From assembly GCA_947486185.1 (NCBI GenBank), contig CANKTH010000049.1:1-32383 (forward strand): DNA of 32,383 nucleotides, given 5' to 3'. Positions within the stretch are counted from its first letter, which is position 1. Every line of letters begins with the position of its first letter. Of this stretch, positions 26,903 to 32,383 are shown piece after piece. Origin of the DNA: Deltaproteobacteria bacterium. Its GTDB lineage: Bacteria; Myxococcota_A; UBA796; SXON01. The notes below the pieces were generated by a model. The model ran no database searches. It saw only the letters and a list, made by a program, of their open reading frames with translations, and was not told where the DNA came from. Both the position numbers and the translations under genes were made by a program.

Positions 26903-26925
26903 CGGCCCGGGGGATACCCGGGCCG
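26903..26925. terminator. Hairpin between convergent genes, likely terminator (minus reading)
   Basis: CGGCCCGGG (26903-26911), GGATA loop, CCCGGGCCG (26917-26925), a perfect 9-bp GC stem in the 98-bp gap between convergent stops. On the minus strand the stem is followed by TCTTCGTTTT, a moderately T-rich tail, so it best fits the end of the Ig-like lipoprotein transcript. The plus side has only CTTGTCGT. Confidence 0.65.
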
Positions 26926-26943
26926 CTTGTCGTGCGAAGAAGC

Positions 26944-27639
26944 TTACTTCTTCTGCATGCCCTTCATCGCGGGGGGGCCGTCCTTGGCGGGCGGAGCGCC
27001 GCCGCCAACGGAGACCGGCGCGCCGGGGGCGGGAGCGCCGCCGCCAACCGAAACCGCGCCGCCGACCGCTGCGGTCGCCGCTGCGGCGCCGATGGTGACG
27101 TGGACGGTGCTGGAGAGCTCGCCCGCGGTGGCGGTGATCTTGGCGGTGCCGTCGGCCACGCCCATCACGGTGCCCTTGTCATCCACGGAGGCGACCGTGG
27201 CGTTGTCGGAGGCCCAGGTGATGGCGCCGCCGGCGACGGCGGTGTCGCCGGCCTTCAGCGAGGCGGTCAGGGCCGCGGTGGCGCCGACGGCCACCGGGGT
27301 ACCGGCGGTGTAGCCGGCGATCTCGACCTTGTCCGGGAGGGCCACCACGAAGGTGTAGCTGCCGGAGACGTTCTCGAGCTTAGCTTCGATCTTGGCTTCG
27401 CCGTTACCGACCGCCACGACCTTGCTGTCGCCTTCGAGCCGCGCGACGGTCTCGGGGGTGACGGTCCAGGTGAGCTTGGGCTGCTCCGCGAGGGGCTGAC
27501 CCTTGTCGTCCACGACGGTGGCCTTGGCGATGTCGGTGGCGTCCTTGTTGTGGACGGTGACCGGGCCGGGAGGGGTGAACTTGATCGCCGCGGGGGTCTG
27601 ACCGCAGCCGGCGAGGAAGGTGAGGAGGAGAGCGACCAT
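26944..27639 (-). CDS. Lipoprotein with two bacterial Ig-like (BIG2) domains
   Basis: A 231-residue precursor with a short lipobox signal (MVALLLTFLAGC, C12). Two BIG2-like beta-sandwich units follow: about 20-105 (VTVHNKDATDIAKATVVDDKGQ, LTWTVTPETVARLEGDSKVVAVGNGEAKIEA) and 106-185 (AVGATAALTASLKAGD, ITWASDNATVASVDDKGTVMGVADGTAKITATAG). These are the standard W-x-S-x-x-x-x-V-A-x-V-D and G-T-A-x-I-x-A signatures. The C-terminal 45 residues are Gly/Ala/Pro-rich with VSVGGGAP twice and a Lys end, probably a flexible tail. The ATG at 27639 (AAGG upstream) precisely starts the signal peptide. Likely an envelope structural or adhesion-related protein; no enzyme domain. Confidence 0.87.
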   Translation of the reverse strand: MVALLLTFLAGCGQTPAAIKFTPPGPVTVHNKDATDIAKATVVDDKGQPLAEQPKLTWTVTPETVARLEGDSKVVAVGNGEAKIEAKLENVSGSYTFVVALPDKVEIAGYTAGTPVAVGATAALTASLKAGDTAVAGGAITWASDNATVASVDDKGTVMGVADGTAKITATAGELSSTVHVTIGAAAATAAVGGAVSVGGGAPAPGAPVSVGGGAPPAKDGPPAMKGMQKK

Positions 27640-27963
27640 GGTGTGTACCTTTGCTGGGGCAGAGCCCGATTGAGTTCGTTCGCAGCGTTTCCGTCTCGGA
27701 CGACCGCCACTGCGGGCGGTGCCACCCTCCCCGTGTTCGAGGGCGAGGTGGCGAGATCGGAGGACGTTCTTCACGGAGCCGTCCGAACGCGCGCGGGCAC
27801 TAACCGGATCGGGAAAAGCTGCAAGCTCCTTCACCGCACTCTTTTTGAGGTCCGGGAGCGCCGCGCCGCCGCCGCGCGGCCGGGGATCAATTAAGCGGCG
27901 CCCAAGAAGGGTCCGCGCGGCCTCGCGGATCCCGGTCCACACTTAGCCAGGGTAGGTCCTGCG
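27640..27963. other. Divergent spacer between Ig-like lipoprotein and kinase genes
   Basis: A 324-bp gap that should hold both promoters. I see an inverted repeat ACCGCC-N6-GGCGGT (27703-27720), a GC-rich CG-repeat stretch at about 27858-27882, an AT-rich island TCAATTAAG (27887-27895) about 70 bp before the kinase start, and AGGGTAGGT just before the TTG at 27964. No convincing -35/-10 pair and no protein-like frame were found. Confidence 0.4.
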
Positions 27964-29625
27964 TTGACGCCTGCCGCGCCCGAACCGCAGAGTTTCGGCA
28001 AGTACCAGATCCTCGACCGTATCGCCGCAGGCGGGGCGGCCGAGGTGTTCCGTGCGCGGCTCGACGGTATCAACGGCTTTCACCGAGCTTTTGCGATCAA
28101 GCGGCTCCTTCCCGCTTTCACTGCCGACCCGGCCTTCGTGACCGCGCTGGTCGAAGAGGCGAAGGTGGCGGGCCTTCTCTCCCACGCCAACATCGTCCAG
28201 ATCCTGGACTTCGGTGCGGTGGACCAACAGTATTACATCGCGATGGAGTACGTTCACGGCCGGGATCTCGGCCGGATCCTCGCGCGCTGCAGAGAGAAGG
28301 GCATCACCCTGCCCGCGCCGCACGCGGTGTTCATCCTGATCGAGGCGTTGAAGGGCCTGGAGTACGCCCACGGTCGTCCCGTCATGCGGAATGGCAGGGC
28401 GGAGCCTCTCAATTGCGTGCACGGGGACCTTGCGCCCGCCAACGTGATGGTGAGCTTCCAGGGTGAGGTGAAGCTCACTGACTTCGGCATTGCCCGGGCC
28501 TCCTCAGCCGCCCACGTCGCGCCGCAGGCCGAGCGCGAAGCGTACCTGAGCCCGGAGCAGCTCGCCGGCGGCGCGCCGGACGCCCGGTCCGATTTGTACG
28601 CGGCGGGCGTCGTGCTCTACGAGCTCCTCACGGGTAAACACCCCTTCGAGGGGCAGAAGGGTCCAGCGGGTCGCCAGGCGCGCCGCTCTCCGGTGCTGCC
28701 CCCCTCCGTCGTCCACCCCGACGTGCCGGCTAGCCTGGACGCCGTGGTCGCTCAGGCGCTCGCCGCCGACCCCGCGTCACGATTCAGCGGCGCGACGGCG
28801 TTCAAGGAGGCCCTCGATCGTTTCTTTCACGATTCAGGGTTCATCTTCTCCGCGAACACCTTGGGCAACTTCATTCGCGGCCTCTTCCCCGACGCGGACG
28901 CCCGGCCGGTGAGGCCGTCCGCCGTGATGGGAGATGAGCTGGAGCTGGACGAGCCTTCGTCCACCGGCGACTCGCCGCGCCCAGCGCCCAGCGTGTACCC
29001 GGTCTCCGCGGCGCCCGGTGTCGTCGCGCGCGCGCTCCGCCCCTCGACCCAGTCGCGCGAGCTGTTGAGTGCGCTCCGTAGCGCCCCGCCGCCGGGGAGC
29101 AGCGGCACCTTCGGCCCTGCGGCGGGAATCGGAGAAGAGAGCACCTTGATCCGTCCTTCGCCGACGAGCCGCTCCGAATGGGCTGAGGCCGAGACCGTGA
29201 TCCGTCCCGGCCTGGACGCGCGGCAGGATCCCCCGACGCGCACCACGGTGGACCCGGTGGCCGCACCGCACAGGCTCCGGGTGGTCTACCGTACCCCCGC
29301 TCGGGTTCACCTCCTCTGGTTCCTGGCCGCGGGCGGAGTGAGCCTGGTGATGTTCTTGTCCGGCGCGCTGATCGGCAGTCGGCTGTCCGCGAATGCCGTC
29401 GGAGAGAAGCCGATCATCGAGGTGCAGTTTCCCGCGGGCGCGTCCGTGAGCGTCGCGGGTACGCCGTTGGCGGGGCCGTCGCCGCGGCGCGCGGAGGTGC
29501 CGGCCGACACCGACGTGACCGTGAAGCTCATCCAGGGTTCCACCGTGACCTCAACGACGGTTCGGCTTGTACCGCATGAGCTCCGGGTGCTGAGCTTCTC
29601 CGCCGGCGAGGCCAAGGAGCGTTGA
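27964..29625 (+). CDS. Membrane-anchored Ser/Thr protein kinase with PEGA-like domain, non-RD type
   Basis: A 553-residue protein. Kinase domain about 14-292: glycine loop AAGGAAEVFRA (21-31), Lys in FAIKRL (K46), catalytic loop VHGDLAPANVM (152-162, with Gly in place of the Arg of HRD, i.e. non-RD), DFG (173-175), and YLSPEQ in place of APE (SPE 196-198), then DARSDLYAAGVVLYELLTG. A disordered Pro/Ser-rich region (about 310-445) leads to one membrane helix (about 449-472) and an outer region of about 75 residues (PIIEVQFPAGASVSVAGTPLAG... VTVKLIQGSTV) of PEGA type. The TTG at 27964 has AGGGTAGGT upstream. Its stop overlaps or abuts the start of the UbiA-family gene, so the two are co-translated and probably functionally linked. 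Confidence 0.9.
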   Translation: MTPAAPEPQSFGKYQILDRIAAGGAAEVFRARLDGINGFHRAFAIKRLLPAFTADPAFVTALVEEAKVAGLLSHANIVQILDFGAVDQQYYIAMEYVHGRDLGRILARCREKGITLPAPHAVFILIEALKGLEYAHGRPVMRNGRAEPLNCVHGDLAPANVMVSFQGEVKLTDFGIARASSAAHVAPQAEREAYLSPEQLAGGAPDARSDLYAAGVVLYELLTGKHPFEGQKGPAGRQARRSPVLPPSVVHPDVPASLDAVVAQALAADPASRFSGATAFKEALDRFFHDSGFIFSANTLGNFIRGLFPDADARPVRPSAVMGDELELDEPSSTGDSPRPAPSVYPVSAAPGVVARALRPSTQSRELLSALRSAPPPGSSGTFGPAAGIGEESTLIRPSPTSRSEWAEAETVIRPGLDARQDPPTRTTVDPVAAPHRLRVVYRTPARVHLLWFLAAGGVSLVMFLSGALIGSRLSANAVGEKPIIEVQFPAGASVSVAGTPLAGPSPRRAEVPADTDVTVKLIQGSTVTSTTVRLVPHELRVLSFSAGEAKER

Positions 29626-29627
29626 TC

Positions 29628-30539
29628 GTGGACGGTCAGGTGCCCCGTCGTTCTCCGTCCGCGGCTATGCTCGCGGCGCTCCGGCCGAAACAGTGGGCCA
29701 AGAACGTCCTGCTTTTTGCGGCGCTGGTGTTCTCAGTCGGCCAGACCCCCGGCGTGCTCGTCCCACCGACGCACCTCTGGGCCGCGATAGCCGCCTTCTT
29801 CTCGTTCTGTATGCTGGCCTCTACCGGCTACGTCTACAACGACCTGCGGGATGCGGAGGCCGACCGGCATCACCCCAAAAAGCGCTTTCGACCTATCGCT
29901 GCGGGCGAGCTGAGCCCCAAGGGCGCCTGGGCGCTCATGGCAGTGTGTATGGTGCTGGCGTTGGGGGTGGCGTGGGCGATCTCGGTGCCCTTCCTCGTCG
30001 TGGCGCTCCTCTACTTTGCGACTACGCTGGCTTACTCCACGATTTTCAAGCACATGGTCATCCTCGACGTGATGTTCCTGGGCGCTTGCTACCTGTGGCG
30101 CGCCGCCGCGGGCGCGGTGGCGATCGATGTCCATCTGAGCCCCTGGCTCCTGGTCTGCACTTCGTTTGGCGCCTTGTTTCTCGGCTTCAACAAAAGGCGC
30201 GGCGAGATACTGCTCCTCGAGGGCCGCGTCACGGCCGCCCGGAAAGCGTTGGCCCACTACAGCCCGGCGATGTTGCAGGAGTTTCAGGCGATCACCACCT
30301 CCGGCACCGTGCTGTCGTACGCTCTCTACACCGTGCTCGGCTCGCCGAAAAAGCCTTGGCTGCTGGTCACGCTGCCCTACGTTCTTTACGGGATCTTCCG
30401 GTACATCTACCTGATGGATCAGAAGGGAGAGGGAAGCGCCCCGGACGAGACCCTCTTACGCGACCGGCCGATCCTGCTCACGGCGCTGCTCTACCTCGTG
30501 ACGGCGCTCCTGGTCATGGTCTTTGCACCGGACGCGTAG
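29628..30539 (+). CDS. UbiA-family prenyltransferase, decaprenyl-phosphate phosphoribosyltransferase-like
   Basis: A 303-residue polytopic enzyme. It has the first Asp-rich motif NDLRDAEADRHHPKKRFRPIA (N71, D72, D75, D79) and the second region STIFKHMVILDVMFLG (K141, D147), then LWRAAAGAVAIDVHLSPWLL and LFLGFNKRRGEILLL. The HPKKRxRPIA and KRRxE patterns are those of DPPR-synthase-like members, which move phosphoribose from PRPP to polyprenyl phosphate, rather than quinone-ring prenyltransferases. A GTG at 29628 with GGAG 8 bases upstream is preferred; a TTG at 29622 overlapping the kinase stop (TTGA) is an alternative. In mycobacteria this step feeds arabinan synthesis; no other arabinan genes are in the window, so the product's use here is unknown. 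Confidence 0.85.
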   Translation: MDGQVPRRSPSAAMLAALRPKQWAKNVLLFAALVFSVGQTPGVLVPPTHLWAAIAAFFSFCMLASTGYVYNDLRDAEADRHHPKKRFRPIAAGELSPKGAWALMAVCMVLALGVAWAISVPFLVVALLYFATTLAYSTIFKHMVILDVMFLGACYLWRAAAGAVAIDVHLSPWLLVCTSFGALFLGFNKRRGEILLLEGRVTAARKALAHYSPAMLQEFQAITTSGTVLSYALYTVLGSPKKPWLLVTLPYVLYGIFRYIYLMDQKGEGSAPDETLLRDRPILLTALLYLVTALLVMVFAPDA

Positions 30540-31818
30540 CATAACGGCGCTGGCAGGGCCGGTGGGCCTTAGCCTCGCCCAGGCCTGCGGAGCCGATCCC
30601 CCCGAGGGTCATTGTGAGCTGGAGTTTGAGCCGGTGTTGGACGAGTGCCGCGTGTGCGGCCGCGTCACGGGCGGGGCCGGGGCTTACCGGCTCCGGAGCG
30701 ACCTCGATGGCAGCCTCGCGGCGCTGAGCCTGCCGGAGGATGCGACGGTGTGCCTGCCGGCGGGGAGCACCGTCGGCGTACACACGCTCAGGCTCACCGC
30801 CTTGGAGAAGCCCGACGTGAGCTGCGAGGCGACGGTGGACGTTCGGCCGTTCGGCTACGTCTATGGGCTGGAGCGTAATCTTGCGCCGGCGGACAGCTTG
30901 CCGTGGGTGCCAGACGTGATGGGGATCGACGATCCGCCGATCGTCCGGCCCGGGCGAGAGGGTTGGAGCAGCGGGGCGATCAACCACCCGTCGTTCATCC
31001 GGTACCAGGGCTTGGACCTTCTCTATTATGCGGGTGGGCATGAGGAGGAGGGCACGGACGAGGAGGCCTACGCGATCGGCGTCGCGGTGAAGGATGAGAC
31101 CGGGCGCTTCGTGCCTTACGCACAGAACCCCTTGCTGGGCCCGGACGCCACGGGCGCCGTAGCGGGCGATTGGAACTATGACCACCAGAATACGCCGGAG
31201 CCCGTGGTGGTGGACGACGTGCTGTGGCTCTACTACAACGGCTACGACACGGTCAGGGAGACCCTCGCGATCGGTGTTGTGACGTCGACCGACGGCTTCG
31301 AGTTCCACAACTTGGGGAGCGATCCGGCGATCCCCGGCGGTGTATCCCGTGAGTTTGTGGATGGCGCGCGAGCGCACCCTTCGGTGATCGTGCGCGATGG
31401 CGTGTTCGAGATGTGGTTCGCGTCCGGCACGCTCGAGATTGGCTACGCGATCTCCGAAGACGGGATCACCTTTGAGGAGTATTGCGGCGGTCCGGTGTTC
31501 CAGGGCGCGGGTGAGGCGAGCTGGGACCAGAACGTCGTCAAGGCCCCCGACGTGTACTGGGACGGCGAGTGGTACGAGATGATGTACTCCGGATGCGACA
31601 AAACTTGCCGCCAGATCGGCTGGGCGATGTCTCGGGACGGGCTGCACTGGGTGGCCCACGACGAGCCCATCTTGCCCGTCGGTGAGCGGGGAGCATGGAA
31701 CAGTGAGACCACTCAGGGCGGGTCGCTTTTTGTGGACGGAGATCGCTGGCATGTCTACTACGCTGCGTCCAATCAGGGGCTGATCCAGGTGGGCTACGCC
31801 TGGGCCGACAAACCCTGA
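30523..31818 (+). CDS. Secreted five-bladed beta-propeller (glycosidase-like) protein
   Basis: A 431-residue product. The frame opens with a TTG at 30523, overlapping the end of the UbiA-family gene by 17 bp, and a hydrophobic start (ITALAGPVGLSLAQACG) that could be a short signal or weak lipobox ending at C22. After a Cys-containing N-terminal region come five repeats of blade type: HPSFIRYQGLDLLYYAGG, EPVVVDDVLWLYYNGY, HPSVIVRDGVFEMWFASG, APDVYWDGEWYEMMYSG and GGSLFVDGDRWHVYYAAS. That is the pattern of GH32/43/62/130-type propellers. Asp and Glu positions typical of active sites cannot be assigned with confidence, so it may bind or cleave a glycan or may be inactive. No strong Shine-Dalgarno is present; translation may be coupled to the upstream gene. 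Confidence 0.75.
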   Translation: MHRTRSITALAGPVGLSLAQACGADPPEGHCELEFEPVLDECRVCGRVTGGAGAYRLRSDLDGSLAALSLPEDATVCLPAGSTVGVHTLRLTALEKPDVSCEATVDVRPFGYVYGLERNLAPADSLPWVPDVMGIDDPPIVRPGREGWSSGAINHPSFIRYQGLDLLYYAGGHEEEGTDEEAYAIGVAVKDETGRFVPYAQNPLLGPDATGAVAGDWNYDHQNTPEPVVVDDVLWLYYNGYDTVRETLAIGVVTSTDGFEFHNLGSDPAIPGGVSREFVDGARAHPSVIVRDGVFEMWFASGTLEIGYAISEDGITFEEYCGGPVFQGAGEASWDQNVVKAPDVYWDGEWYEMMYSGCDKTCRQIGWAMSRDGLHWVAHDEPILPVGERGAWNSETTQGGSLFVDGDRWHVYYAASNQGLIQVGYAWADKP

Positions 31819-31856
31819 GCTGAGCACGAACGGTCTCCTGGAGATAGCATACTCGG

Positions 31857-32383
31857 ATGCCGGATTTTGAGCCCGAGTGGTGGTGGTGGTTCTTGTGCTG
31901 GCCCGCGTACGAGCTGCTGCGTTGGCGGGTGCTGAAGCTGGTTCGCGCCTGGGTGCAGGAGGGCGCCCTTCGATTTGTGCGGACCCATCGGGTCCGGGTG
32001 GACGCGGTCCGGTTCATGGACCGGCTCTGGCTCCGGGAGGCGCTGCTCGGCGACGGCGAGGTTGAAGCGGCGGCGGCGGCGGCGGCGCGAGAGCGCGGCG
32101 TGCCGCTCCGAGAGGTGCTGCGTAAGGTCGAAGGCTGGGCGCTGGAGATGGTCCCGGCGTTTTCGATTGGGAGTTATTACCGTATTGGCGCCTCCCTCGC
32201 GCGCAACGCGGTGCGGCTGGCGTATGAGCTGGTGTTCGACCCCGCCCAGCATCGGGCCCGGCTCGCTGGGCTCTCTAAGGACACCATCGTGATCTACGTG
32301 ATCAATCACAGGTCCAACGCGGACTATGTGGTGCTCTCCTACGCGCTGCTCCGGCAGGTGGCGCTGTCCTACGCGGTGGGTGA
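31857..32383 (+). CDS. plsB: PlsB-like glycerol-3-phosphate acyltransferase (partial, runs off window)
   Basis: The frame from ATG 31857 is open to the window edge (175 codons seen). The N-terminus is Trp-rich (MPDFEPEWWWWFLCWPAYELL) with an Ala-rich helix (about 76-85). Near residues 145-160 is IYVINHRSNADYVVLSYALLRQ, which matches the PlsB acyltransferase block HRSxxDYxxLSYxLxRQ including the HX4D catalytic pair. Such enzymes load the first acyl chain of glycerolipids at the inner membrane. The binding-site Arg motif and the C-terminus are outside the window. The gene is 38 bp downstream of the propeller gene on the same strand and may belong to the same operon. A related lysophospholipid acyltransferase is the main alternative. 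Confidence 0.7.
   Translation, partial: MPDFEPEWWWWFLCWPAYELLRWRVLKLVRAWVQEGALRFVRTHRVRVDAVRFMDRLWLREALLGDGEVEAAAAAAARERGVPLREVLRKVEGWALEMVPAFSIGSYYRIGASLARNAVRLAYELVFDPAQHRARLAGLSKDTIVIYVINHRSNADYVVLSYALLRQVALSYAVG

Noticed and set aside
30514..31827. 437-codon minus-strand open frame opposite the propeller gene
   Set aside because: The plus frame has five propeller blade repeats; the minus frame has His/Arg/Pro-rich sequence without motifs.

Overview
This is a high-GC, gene-dense chromosomal window. The gene content suggests a Myxococcota-like (former Deltaproteobacteria) bacterium: two membrane-anchored Ser/Thr kinases, a large lipoprotein built from MopE-type Asp/Cys repeats plus a beta-helix, an ECF sigma factor with a ChrR-like cupin partner, several TPR proteins and a TonB-dependent receptor. 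This is inferred from gene families; no rRNA or marker gene is present to fix the taxonomy. Alternative start codons (TTG, GTG) are common among the genes I could call.

Layout. Positions 1-74 hold the tail of an unidentified gene. On the minus strand, 165-3117 is a ferrous-iron uptake unit (feoA-feoB with a 4-bp overlap, then a small zinc-ribbon membrane protein) with a Fur-box-like site upstream of feoA. Divergent to it is an RlmD/TrmA-type rRNA m5U methyltransferase (3205-4533). An unrecognised protein (4545-5660, minus) diverges from a Ser/Thr kinase (5749-7236). The kinase is followed by a TonB-dependent receptor with an N-terminal TPR domain (7337-9901) and a YihY/BrkB membrane protein (9956-11155).

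At 11188-13070 (minus) is a two-gene unit. It encodes an Rpn/YhgA-like protein with an apparently lost nuclease motif, followed by a protein that joins a degenerate sigma-region-2-like domain, one membrane helix and an anti-sigma-like outer domain. The 216-bp divergent spacer upstream carries a sequence very close to the Myxococcus LexA (SOS) box as I recall it, a perfect 7-3-7 palindrome and an 11-bp-period direct repeat. I consider this the best candidate for an undescribed system. Reading the other way is a row of TPR-membrane protein, TPR-AAA ATPase and AsmA-like protein with a long charged helical tail (13287-18363).

At 18366-20880 (minus) an ECF sigma factor, its overlapping ChrR-like cupin regulator and a TIGR01777 SRPBCC-epimerase appear to form one operon. 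A terminator-like hairpin lies in the sigma gene's own leader. A 1492-residue MopE-repeat/beta-helix lipoprotein (21220-25698) with a strong terminator follows, then a discoidin/NADase-type glycan-binding secreted protein (25922-26845) and, convergent, an Ig-like (BIG2) lipoprotein (26944-27639). The window ends with a second kinase (PEGA domain, non-RD catalytic loop), a UbiA-family polyprenyl-phosphate phosphoribosyltransferase-like enzyme, a five-bladed beta-propeller secreted protein and the start of a PlsB-like acyltransferase (27964-32383). All four are on the plus strand and tightly packed, suggesting an envelope-related operon.

No tRNA, rRNA, CRISPR array, insertion sequence or phage gene was seen. 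All assignments come from reading motifs by eye; no database search was run.
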